A DNA stretch of 64,000 bases from Thermococcus gorgonarius. Lineage in GTDB: Archaea; Methanobacteriota_B; Thermococci; Thermococcales; Thermococcaceae. The DNA lies in the NCBI RefSeq assembly GCF_002214385.1, contig NZ_CP014855.1:620001-684000 (forward strand), written 5' to 3'. The position numbers and the translations under genes are program-made. This document shows, one piece after another, positions 41,476 to 49,480 of the stretch (the first letter of the stretch is position 1; the number at the start of each line of letters is the position of its first letter). Below the pieces are notes generated by a model. The model saw nothing but the letters and a program-made list of their open reading frames with translations. It was not told the DNA's origin and made no database searches.

Positions 41476-44400
41476 TTAACCCGCCGGAAAATAAACGTCT
41501 ATCGAGGCCACCTTTCCGTCCCTGACAGCCCTGGCAAGCTCCCCTTTAACCTTGTTGCCCTCTACCTCAACTTTCCTCCCGTCGTTGAGGTGGAGGAGGA
41601 TTCTGACTTTTCCGAGGTTCAGCTTCCAAGTGTCCACTTTAGCTGGATTGTGGTAGGTAACCCTGCACCTCGAGAACAGATTGAAGCTCACCTTCCTCTC
41701 CTCGTCAAACAGCCAGCCAGGCAGTGCGGGCCTGAAGGAAAGCACGAACTCGCCGTTTTCTGTATCAAATGGCTTCTCCCCTATGAACATGTTCTTCCAG
41801 ATGCTCAGGAACTCCGCATTTGCACCAGTAAGCCGGGCATAGAACCCCGCCCCGTGTAGGGACTCGTCGGGATAGGCGCTGCTGACTATGAAGGATGTGT
41901 TTTCAAGCGGACTCCTTCCGTAAACGGCCGGGTCAAGGAAGGCAACGATGACATTCCGGAAGTCCTCGTAAAACTCCTCGTAAAGTCCACTTCTTATAAG
42001 TTCGAGCATGTATTTGTACTCCATGTGTAGCCAGATGGACTCGTTCTCAAGCCACCCCGGGGTGAAGGCCCTTGCCCTGCCTATCTCTATTGGCTGGTCT
42101 TTCAGGGAAGCGTTGAGCTTGTACATCTTCAACTTTTTGTCATAGAGGTCGCTCTCCTTGACCTTTTTGTAAACCTCCTTCAAAAGTTCCTTGTCATTCC
42201 TGAAGATTTTGAATTGCTTGACGGCACCTTCAAGGAAGAGCGGCATTCTCTTCTGCTCGAACTTCAGAATCCTGGTCTCACCCTTTTCATTGACCTCATA
42301 CTCCACTGGTTCATAGTAGAAGTACATCGGCATTATGCCGTTGTTCTCCTCTATGGCCCTCTCGAGGCCTGCCCTGAGCTTATCGTGGAGGAGCTTCAGA
42401 CCATCGAGGAGTTCTCTGGCTTTAACTTCCACTTCTTTTCCGTCAAAACCAAGCTTTGTCCTGTCCCTGTACCTTTCCCGGAGCTCTGAAAGTGAATCCC
42501 ACAGCCAGTGATCCCTGTCTTCATCCTCCCTGCCCTTGTATTCTTTAACGAGCCTGACTTCCTCCTCAAAGAGCTCCCATACCTCAACGGGGATTCTAAG
42601 TTTAATCTCGGGAAACTCCTCAAGGGAGTCTATTAAAAACTCAAAGAGCCTCACTAACTCTGCAGCCTCTCCTACCGACGAGCCAAAGAGCCCCGGAAGT
42701 CCGTTGAGGGCATCGTACCAGCCCGGCTTCCCCGCTTCCATCTCTATTCCCATTCCAGCCGGATCGAGTGTCGCGAACTTGATGAATGCAAGGTTGAGGA
42801 GCTTGGTGATAAGGTTCGTGCGGTATATCTCTCCCCTTCCGTTCTCCCTCCTCATGAGGTGCCTGTACTCCTTCCGGGACTCAATGAGGGCCTTCTTCTC
42901 TTTGTCCTCGACGAGGGAGTTGTACTGCCTCACCCTGCCGTTTTCGAGCACGTACCTCTTTGACCTCGGGAGCACCACCATGGCGTTGTCGTAGTAGGTG
43001 TAGCTGTAATCCTCAAACAGGAGCTCCCTCTTCTTCTCGGGGTACACTCCAAGGTAGCTCTCTATCAGGTCGAGGTTGTACGTCCAGTGGTCGCACCAGT
43101 AGCCCTCCCCGTGAACCGCATCAACCTCCTCCTCGCAGTGTTCAAGGACTCTGCGGAGGAACTCCTCTTCGGAGACCTTCAGGTCTATTCCCTTCTCCTC
43201 CACGAACATCATCAGTCTTCCGGGGGTGAACGGCTCCTTCAGGAACTCTTCAAGGGGTTCCGGATTGTCCACAAGCTCCTTCAGGAAGTCCATCCTTTCA
43301 GCTTTCATGCGGTATTTCACACCGTTGATCACGAGCGGGTTGTAGCCGTCGGCCTGTATGAGGTTCATGAAGAACTTGACGTCGTAGTCCCTTATCTCGG
43401 GGTGGAAGAAGACGTTCTCCCTCCTGTTCTGGTTAACGTCCCTGAAGTTCCCGTTTCCGGTCGAGTAGTATTCCGGAACGAGCACGAAGTAGTTGTAGTC
43501 CCTCTCCTGGTCGCCGTGCTTTCTCAGGTAGATGTAGTACACAAAGGGATTTTCTTCCTCAAGGAGCAGGGGGTAGCCTCCCCTGAGGACGTTGTCAAGG
43601 TAGCACTGCTTCGAGTACTCGTCAAAGAGCCTGGAAGAGGTTTGCGTCCAGATGTCTTCAACAATCTCCTCTATTATCTCGCTGTTCTCAAGGTACTTCT
43701 TCTCAAGGTACTCTTCGCTGGCGAACTTCTTCTCGTATTCTTCGAGGAGGGCTATGTGTGGAACATAGCCTATAACGGAGTGTATTTTGACCTCCTCACC
43801 GGGCATGAGCTCGGTTTCGAGGGGCGTGAAGGCGGAGGGTATCTTGTTGAAGGTCACCTGCTTTTCACGGACCAGCTCACTCAGGGGTTTCCTGATGAAG
43901 TTCTCAGGGGAGAGTAACGAGCTGTCCGTCCCAAACACTATATCGGGGTCAACTATCGGCCTCACGAGCTCGCTCGTCTCACCCTTCTTCACGAGGGAGA
44001 TGTAGAACGTCCCCTCCGTGAGCTCCGTGACCTTTGGAACGTCCTCCGTTGACGACTTCAGCTTGAAGAAGGGCATCTTTTTGTCGAGGTTGTAGACCTC
44101 CATCCATGCCTTAATGAGCGTGGTCATGTGCTTTATGACGTAGTCGTTGACGCCATAGGGGATTATCATGGGCATTCCGTCAAGGAGCTCAACCTTCTTC
44201 GGGGAGTCAGAGATGTTCCTTATCCTGACCCTCCTGATGAGGGCGGGTATTCTCTCTCCGGGGAGCGTGTAGTAGAGCACGCTGATCCTGAGTCCCAGTT
44301 CTTCGTTTATCTCCTCTATTTCGAGCTCGTTTCTCCCTATGTACATCCTCTGCTTTACCCTTCCCTCCGAGGGAGTGAAGGCCTCATAGGTTACTCCCTC

Positions 44401-44661
44401 ATCCGGGAGCTTGATGAAAGTCCTGAATCCGAGGGTTCTAACCGTCTGGTAGGCCCTTATTGCGGAGTTGAACTCCATTATCGGGTGGTCCTTGTCCTGC
44501 ACGCCGAAGGAGCTCACGCATTGTCCTCTATTCACGTAAAATACCCACATGGGTATGCCTTTCTTCCCCGCTATTCCGGGTAAGAAGCTTGCGAAAGGCC
44601 TTAAGCGGTTGTAGTCCTCGATAACAAACCTGCCCTTTTCATCGAACCTGTACTTTTCCAT
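41476..44661 (-). CDS. GH94-like glycoside phosphorylase, putative beta-glucan phosphorylase
   Basis: A 1061-residue protein with the layout of the GH94/GH149/GH161 phosphorylases: an N-terminal beta-sandwich (to about residue 330), a linker, an (alpha/alpha)6 barrel and a C-terminal beta domain. The candidate acid/base is Asp650 in GKPGWYDALNGLPGLFGSS. No signal peptide, so it acts inside the cell. These enzymes split beta-glucosidic bonds with phosphate, giving glucose 1-phosphate and saving ATP. Length nearer 1100 than 800 residues and the laminarinase gene 41 bp upstream favour a beta-1,3-glucan substrate. The ATG at 44661 has GGGGTGA 5 nt upstream. Confidence 0.75.
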   Translation of the reverse strand: MEKYRFDEKGRFVIEDYNRLRPFASFLPGIAGKKGIPMWVFYVNRGQCVSSFGVQDKDHPIMEFNSAIRAYQTVRTLGFRTFIKLPDEGVTYEAFTPSEGRVKQRMYIGRNELEIEEINEELGLRISVLYYTLPGERIPALIRRVRIRNISDSPKKVELLDGMPMIIPYGVNDYVIKHMTTLIKAWMEVYNLDKKMPFFKLKSSTEDVPKVTELTEGTFYISLVKKGETSELVRPIVDPDIVFGTDSSLLSPENFIRKPLSELVREKQVTFNKIPSAFTPLETELMPGEEVKIHSVIGYVPHIALLEEYEKKFASEEYLEKKYLENSEIIEEIVEDIWTQTSSRLFDEYSKQCYLDNVLRGGYPLLLEEENPFVYYIYLRKHGDQERDYNYFVLVPEYYSTGNGNFRDVNQNRRENVFFHPEIRDYDVKFFMNLIQADGYNPLVINGVKYRMKAERMDFLKELVDNPEPLEEFLKEPFTPGRLMMFVEEKGIDLKVSEEEFLRRVLEHCEEEVDAVHGEGYWCDHWTYNLDLIESYLGVYPEKKRELLFEDYSYTYYDNAMVVLPRSKRYVLENGRVRQYNSLVEDKEKKALIESRKEYRHLMRRENGRGEIYRTNLITKLLNLAFIKFATLDPAGMGIEMEAGKPGWYDALNGLPGLFGSSVGEAAELVRLFEFLIDSLEEFPEIKLRIPVEVWELFEEEVRLVKEYKGREDEDRDHWLWDSLSELRERYRDRTKLGFDGKEVEVKARELLDGLKLLHDKLRAGLERAIEENNGIMPMYFYYEPVEYEVNEKGETRILKFEQKRMPLFLEGAVKQFKIFRNDKELLKEVYKKVKESDLYDKKLKMYKLNASLKDQPIEIGRARAFTPGWLENESIWLHMEYKYMLELIRSGLYEEFYEDFRNVIVAFLDPAVYGRSPLENTSFIVSSAYPDESLHGAGFYARLTGANAEFLSIWKNMFIGEKPFDTENGEFVLSFRPALPGWLFDEERKVSFNLFSRCRVTYHNPAKVDTWKLNLGKVRILLHLNDGRKVEVEGNKVKGELARAVRDGKVASIDVYFPAG

Positions 44662-44702
44662 GTCCATCACCCCGGAATATTGAATAAAAGTGAAAAGGAC
44701 AT

Positions 44703-45713
44703 TCAGTCCTCAACGAGCTTATAGACCCTCACGTAGTCAACATACATCCTTGCCGGGAACTTTGTTGTGGCATCAGGCGGTCCCGGCAAGTTGCCTCCAA
44801 CTGCCAGGTTCAGGATTATGTAAAAAGGCTTGTCAAAGACCCACTCCTTGCCCATGGCCTCAACCTGCTCCTTCGTGACCACGTGATAACGTGTACCATC
44901 AACGTACCACTCTATCCTGTCCGGGAACCAGTCAATGGCAAAAACGTGGAATTCTTCCGTGAAGTCCGGAACCCCTTCTGGGAGGGTGTAGCTCTTGGTT
45001 ATACCGCGACTTCCTGAATATCCTGGCCCGTGAACGGTGCCGTGAACGATCCTTGGCTCATGGCCGAGGAACTCCATTATGTCTATTTCACCGCACTGGG
45101 GCCACCCGACTTCCCTTATGTTGCTTCCCAGCATCCAGAATGCCGGCCAGAGCCCCTTGCCCTTCGGTAGCTTCATCCTAGCTTCCACTCTCACGGGTGG
45201 GGAAAATTCTACCTTCCCCTCGGTTTTGAGCCTTGAAGAGGTGTACATGTATGCGCCGTACTCGTCGGTAACCCATTCCTTTCTGGCCTCTATCACGAGT
45301 ATGCCATTTTCTATCCTCGTGTTGTTTGGTGAGTAGTATTCTAGCTCGTTGTTCCCCCATCCGGGGATTCCATACGCTGCTCCGTTCCCTATCTCAAACG
45401 TCCAGTAGTCTTCGTTTACCTTTTCACCGTCAAACTCATCGTGCCATATGAGTTTCCACCTTCTCCCATTCTCCTGGATTTCAGCGGGCACTTGTGCTGT
45501 GGAGGTGGTAGTCGTAGTGGTGGTTGCTTTGCTCGCTGTGGTAGTTTTAGTGATAGTGGTGGAGGTCTGAGTTGTGGAAGTGCCGTTAAGTGTTTGAGTG
45601 GTTGAGGTCCGGGATGAAGAAGGTGTAGTCTGTGTTTCTCCTCCTATGCACCCGCTTATGAAACCGCCAAGCATCACGACCAGAATTAAGAGGCCCAGAA
45701 GTTTTTTGTCCAT
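44703..45713 (-). CDS. lamA: GH16 endo-beta-1,3-glucanase (laminarinase), lipoprotein
   Basis: A 336-residue exported GH16 enzyme. The lipobox is ISGC with Cys22, so it is probably lipid-anchored. A Thr/Ser-rich linker runs to about residue 75, then the beta-jelly-roll domain. The catalytic ExDxxE motif is GEIDIMEFLG (Glu209, Asp211, Glu214). The GNNELEYYSPNN and LWPAFWMLGS stretches are those of Pyrococcus LamA-like laminarinases. It cuts beta-1,3 glucans outside the cell. It starts right after the vapC stop (GGAGGGG just before the ATG), so its expression is tied to the toxin-antitoxin pair. Confidence 0.93.
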   Translation of the reverse strand: MDKKLLGLLILVVMLGGFISGCIGGETQTTPSSSRTSTTQTLNGTSTTQTSTTITKTTTASKATTTTTTTSTAQVPAEIQENGRRWKLIWHDEFDGEKVNEDYWTFEIGNGAAYGIPGWGNNELEYYSPNNTRIENGILVIEARKEWVTDEYGAYMYTSSRLKTEGKVEFSPPVRVEARMKLPKGKGLWPAFWMLGSNIREVGWPQCGEIDIMEFLGHEPRIVHGTVHGPGYSGSRGITKSYTLPEGVPDFTEEFHVFAIDWFPDRIEWYVDGTRYHVVTKEQVEAMGKEWVFDKPFYIILNLAVGGNLPGPPDATTKFPARMYVDYVRVYKLVED

Positions 45714-46205
45714 TTAGATCCCCTCCGAAAGCTGTTTTGAAATCGCCTCAGAGCTATCTTTTGAGAGCCCGAGAGCGACCTGTTCGAGCTCTCCAATAAA
45801 CTTTTCAGTGCTTATCACGTCCAGCCCGTATTTCTTGAGAGGCTTATACTGCTCGGGGCTGTCCGTTATCAGGAGGGCGTTTTTTACTATGGCCGTAACC
45901 CCGACGAGGATGTCGGTGGTGAGCATCTTGGTCCTGCTTTTCAGGAGGTTTTTCGTGATTATTGCGCCCTTGACGATTATCTCGTCATCTAGGGGGACTA
46001 TATGGTAGAGCTCCTTTAACACGGCCATCACATGATCTGGATTTTTCCCCAGAAATACCTTCGTGAAGAGATACTCGTATACACTGATCTGCGGGACGAG
46101 GATTTCAAACCTCATCAGGGCAAGCTCAAGGAGGTCTTTGTTTCTTTTGGTGTGCATACGCAGGAGGGCGGAGCTGTCGAAAATTATTCTTTTGGGCATT
46201 TTCAT
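45714..46205 (-). CDS. PIN-domain toxin (VapC-like)
   Basis: A 163-residue PIN-domain protein. Acidic metal ligands are seen in IIFDSSALL (Asp near residue 9), the EYLF helix near 43, and TTDILVG (Asp near 98) with LITDSPEQ (Asp near 114). PIN toxins are Mg2+ RNases that cut tRNA or rRNA. The antitoxin gene lies 4 bp upstream. GGAGG lies 9 nt before the ATG. The pair sits between two glycoside hydrolase genes with no promoter of its own visible. Confidence 0.82.
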   Translation of the reverse strand: MKMPKRIIFDSSALLRMHTKRNKDLLELALMRFEILVPQISVYEYLFTKVFLGKNPDHVMAVLKELYHIVPLDDEIIVKGAIITKNLLKSRTKMLTTDILVGVTAIVKNALLITDSPEQYKPLKKYGLDVISTEKFIGELEQVALGLSKDSSEAISKQLSEGI

Positions 46206-46209
46206 TACT

Positions 46210-46419
46210 CTATTCCTCCTTTAGCTTTTTCAGGACCTCCAGAGCAAGCTCGCTTTCCTCTTCGTCGAGACTTAGCTCTTTGAGTTTCTTGTCCAAGTTT
46301 GTGGAATGCCAGGTCTCTATCAGGATCTTGAGGACCTCGTCGTATGACCTTGCATCGAGCTTGGCCTTGAGCTTCTTTATCGCGTTCCAGGTCTCCTCAT
46401 CAACGGCTATCGTCTTCAC
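46210..46419 (-). CDS. VapB-like antitoxin
   Basis: A 69-residue protein: MKTIAVDEETWNAIKKLKAKLDARSYDEVLKILIE is a ribbon-helix-helix-like N-terminus, followed by an acidic helical tail that would wrap the PIN toxin. The start is GTG after GGGGTGAGGGG. Its first 20 bases overlap the end of the GH1 gene, so it is translated from the glycosidase mRNA, and vapC follows 4 bp later. Confidence 0.8.
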   Translation of the reverse strand: MKTIAVDEETWNAIKKLKAKLDARSYDEVLKILIETWHSTNLDKKLKELSLDEEESELALEVLKKLKEE

Positions 46420-47923
46420 GGCCCCTCACCCCGAGGTATTCCCTCTTAATCCTCTCGGTTAAGCCGCCGTTTTCAACGATCTCTCTGTAAACCTCCAAGC
46501 TTTCCTTCCTCGGGAGTCTCTCTTTTGTGATCATGTCAACGGAATACAGGCCAAACCTCATCCTAAAGCCCATCGCCCATTCGTAATTATCCGTAAGTGC
46601 CCAGTGGAAGTAACCCCTGACGTCGAAGCCAGACTCGAGAGCCCTCTCTATGTAAGCCACGTGTGAGGCGATGAAATAAGGTCTTAGCAAGTCTTTGGAA
46701 TCGGCGATTCCGTTCTCCATTACATAAACGGGCTTTCCATACTCTGAAGCGGCCTTTATGCTGTTGTATATCCCCTCAGGATACACTTCCCATCCAAGGT
46801 CGCTCACGGGGTACCCATCCTTTGAAAGCTCGTTTGGTGGACAGGAGTACCCATAGCCGGGGACGCCCCTGAACCCCGTTATTGGGATTTCGGGGAACTT
46901 GGGCTCGGAATGAGTGACCACTTCCCTTGAGTAGTAGGTAATCCCTATCCAATCGAGCCTCTTTAGATGAGGCACCTTTATCGTGGTCTCCATGTCGAAC
47001 TCGATGTTGAGGTCACCCCTTGTTAATGCCTGGAGCAAAAGACCGCTGTGGAAGAAATCGGTCATCTGAGCCGCTTTAATGTCCTCAGGGTCATTGGGGT
47101 CCTTTGGATACGAGGTTCCAACGTTGTTGGCAATTATCCCTATGGGTGCTTCTTTCTCAAACTCCCTTATGGCGTCGTAGGCCCTTGCGTGGGCGTTTAT
47201 TATGTTTATGATGGCTTCCTTTGCACGCTGCGGGTTAACAACACCCGGTGGGAACCCCGAGTAGGGGGCAAGATATCCGAGCTCCACCATCACCATCGGT
47301 TCGTTAAAGGTCGCCCAGATGTCCACGAGGTGTCCGAACTTGTACGCGAGGTAGGCCGCAAATTTGGCGAACTCGAGAACAGACCTCTGGCTCACCCACC
47401 CGTTTCTCTCGTTTTGCAGGTTTGTATCGCGGGACTCAATGGGGTCGTGAAGCCATAGGGGGTGGGTGTAGTGGGTAAGGGTCAGGGCGACCTTGAAGCC
47501 GAGCTTCTTCAGGTTCGTGAGGACGTGAGTGTAGTGGTAAACCTCATTTTTGTTTGCTATCTCGTCAAGCTCCCTGAGGGTCTCTTTGGTTATTTTTACC
47601 CTCTTAATGAGCCCGTTGCCGTCGAGCTCGTAGTCAACTTCAACCCCATAGGTGGGACAGGGAAATATTCTACTCCACTCCAGGTTTAGGGAGTAGGCGT
47701 TGAGCCCGAGCTCCTTGGCCAGTGAATGGTCGAGAGGATAAAGTTCGTAGTTGTTGATGCCTTCCTCAGGTAGATCTCCACTTACGAGCTCTTTCTTCAG
47801 GTTAACGGGGTCTCTTACCCAGTGCCACCAATCGCTCCTTGTGTCCAGGTTCCTGTTGAACCTGTCACCCATTTCAAACTGGAAGCCCGATTGCGAAACT
47901 CCCCAGAGGAACTCTTTTTTCAT
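46400..47923 (-). CDS. GH1 beta-glycosidase, BmnA-like
   Basis: A 507-residue intracellular GH1 enzyme resembling Pyrococcus furiosus BmnA (WGVSQSGFQFEMGD start, then TRSDWWHWVRDP). Acid/base is Glu208 in ATFNEPM and the nucleophile Glu403 in YVMENGIAD. Substrate may be beta-mannosides or beta-glucosides; sequence alone does not settle it. The C-terminus overlaps the vapB start by 20 bp, and the gene begins 2 bp after the GH-A lipoprotein stop, so all are one operon. GAGGGTT precedes the ATG. Confidence 0.9.
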   Translation of the reverse strand: MKKEFLWGVSQSGFQFEMGDRFNRNLDTRSDWWHWVRDPVNLKKELVSGDLPEEGINNYELYPLDHSLAKELGLNAYSLNLEWSRIFPCPTYGVEVDYELDGNGLIKRVKITKETLRELDEIANKNEVYHYTHVLTNLKKLGFKVALTLTHYTHPLWLHDPIESRDTNLQNERNGWVSQRSVLEFAKFAAYLAYKFGHLVDIWATFNEPMVMVELGYLAPYSGFPPGVVNPQRAKEAIINIINAHARAYDAIREFEKEAPIGIIANNVGTSYPKDPNDPEDIKAAQMTDFFHSGLLLQALTRGDLNIEFDMETTIKVPHLKRLDWIGITYYSREVVTHSEPKFPEIPITGFRGVPGYGYSCPPNELSKDGYPVSDLGWEVYPEGIYNSIKAASEYGKPVYVMENGIADSKDLLRPYFIASHVAYIERALESGFDVRGYFHWALTDNYEWAMGFRMRFGLYSVDMITKERLPRKESLEVYREIVENGGLTERIKREYLGVRGREDDSR

Positions 47924-47925
47924 TT

Positions 47926-49425
47926 CTAACCCTCCTCATAACCCTTCATGTGTATCTCTTCAATGTTTCTATTCAGCTCGCTGAACATCCTGACCATTTC
48001 CTCGTAGGGCTCATCCTCAATGTTTACGAGGCCGTAGTTGCTGTTTTCCCCGTCCCATCTTCCCTCTTTGGGCTCATCAGACCATTTGAACCAGTGATAT
48101 CCAACGGCATACGGAAGTTTCATAAAACTCTCTATGAAGCGCTTTGTGTATTCGGCCCTTTCTTTTTGAGTCTGAACGGTGATTCCTGCCCCAACAGTAT
48201 TGGGAAGCCCAGAATCCATCGCCCTGAACGAGAACTCGGTTATCATTATAGGTTTCCCCGTAATTTCATGTATGTGGTCCAAGTACTCCTTCGGTGCCAC
48301 TTGGAAGTTATAGAGATTCAGTGAGATAACATCAACGTACTTTCCGGCGACTTCAAAGACAACCTCGGGTGGCCTGATGAAAGGAGAAACCGCAAACCTC
48401 ACCCCAAGTATTAGGTGGTTTTGATCCACCTTCCTTATGGCAGTTGTTGTCACATTAAAATACCGCTCAGCGTATCTCCTCAAAAACTCCTTTCTTGCTT
48501 CCATAAACAGGGGTGTTGATGGGAGGTCACCGGTATAGGTAAGCAGGTCATCAAAAGATTCATAGCTTGTCTTGAGCTCCTCGTTAACCCGGGTAATGCT
48601 CCCATTAAAGGTCTCTTTCAAAACTTCCACTGCCACTCTCTTTCCGGGGGCCTCAGGGGGTAACTTCATGAAATCATCCAAGAGGTGATTGCCCGATCTC
48701 CAGTCCGGCCCCCAGCGAAGTTCGTTGTCTGTAAAGAAGCCGATTATCATGGGGTTGTCCTTCAACGGTTCAACATTGAAGTACACTGCTTTCCTCACGT
48801 ACTCCTCAAAATCATCCTTGAAAATGTCGGGCATGGTGCCGTGTTCCCAGTTAAACCCATATTTTGCCCCTATATCCAGAAGAACGGTATACGGGAAATA
48901 TTCGTACAGTTCCGGAGAAGACCAGCTCCCCACAGTATTGAAACCCCACTCAACCATCCTATTAACTGTGACATTGATCCACAGGCTTACATCCCCATAC
49001 TTTCTCAGTACATTGGCATAATATGGGGAATAACCTAACTTGGGAGAGTGATCGCCCAAATAATTTATGGCATTTACCCCCTTAGAGACAAAAAGGTAGC
49101 CTTCCGGATCAACAAGCCAGTATGTCCCGTTCACCACTTCAACCCTAAAAAATCCTGACGATTCAACCCGCACCTTTTTCCATCCCCCAAAATCAGAATA
49201 TTCCCCAGGAAAATTCGCTTTAGGTTTGGGGGAGTTGGTCACGGCAGGTTCGGTGGGGGAGGATGAATTAATACTCTCGCTAGAAGAACTAGTTGTGGTG
49301 GGCTGGGCGTAAGAGGACGAACCCATACCCTCATTCCCTGTCTGTGCGTTGTTTCCAATACATCCCAAGATCATAGTGGAAGCAAGTACTAAACCAAGAA
49401 TCTTGAGGAATGACGTACTCTTCAT
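47926..49425 (-). CDS. Clan GH-A glycoside hydrolase lipoprotein (agarase-like)
   Basis: A 499-residue exported lipoprotein. The lipobox is ILGC (Cys22), followed by a Ser/Thr/Pro linker to about residue 70. The catalytic domain starts with YWLVDPEGYLFVSKGVNAI, a phrase common in agarase-like (GH50/GH42-neighbour) enzymes. The acid/base is probably Glu235 in FFTDNELRWG and the nucleophile Glu397 in IMITEFSF, the spacing of clan GH-A TIM barrels. The family is not certain; context suggests a beta-glucan. A 28-bp inverted repeat covers its start. It is the first gene of the run that includes GH1, VapBC, LamA and the phosphorylase. Confidence 0.75.
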   Translation of the reverse strand: MKSTSFLKILGLVLASTMILGCIGNNAQTGNEGMGSSSYAQPTTTSSSSESINSSSPTEPAVTNSPKPKANFPGEYSDFGGWKKVRVESSGFFRVEVVNGTYWLVDPEGYLFVSKGVNAINYLGDHSPKLGYSPYYANVLRKYGDVSLWINVTVNRMVEWGFNTVGSWSSPELYEYFPYTVLLDIGAKYGFNWEHGTMPDIFKDDFEEYVRKAVYFNVEPLKDNPMIIGFFTDNELRWGPDWRSGNHLLDDFMKLPPEAPGKRVAVEVLKETFNGSITRVNEELKTSYESFDDLLTYTGDLPSTPLFMEARKEFLRRYAERYFNVTTTAIRKVDQNHLILGVRFAVSPFIRPPEVVFEVAGKYVDVISLNLYNFQVAPKEYLDHIHEITGKPIMITEFSFRAMDSGLPNTVGAGITVQTQKERAEYTKRFIESFMKLPYAVGYHWFKWSDEPKEGRWDGENSNYGLVNIEDEPYEEMVRMFSELNRNIEEIHMKGYEEG

Positions 49426-49456
49426 ATTTTACCCTCCTTTGGGTAAAATATAAAGC
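49424..49456 (-). promoter_or_regulatory. Long perfect inverted repeat at the start of the GH-A gene
   Basis: ATATTTTACCC (49424-49434) and GGGTAAAATAT (49441-49451) are perfect 11-bp arms around TCCTTT. On the minus strand the TATA box TTTATATTTT overlaps the outer arm, the ribosome binding site AGGAGGG lies in the loop and inner arm, and the start codon touches the far end. It is an operator, an mRNA hairpin hiding the start, or both. Confidence 0.65.
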
Positions 49457-49480
49457 AAGGAAAACAAAATAAAACTCAAA

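Noticed and set aside
43087-43917. 276-codon frame antisense to the phosphorylase-like gene
   Set aside because: Same antisense artefact; low-complexity Val/Leu/Glu translation, no ribosome binding site.
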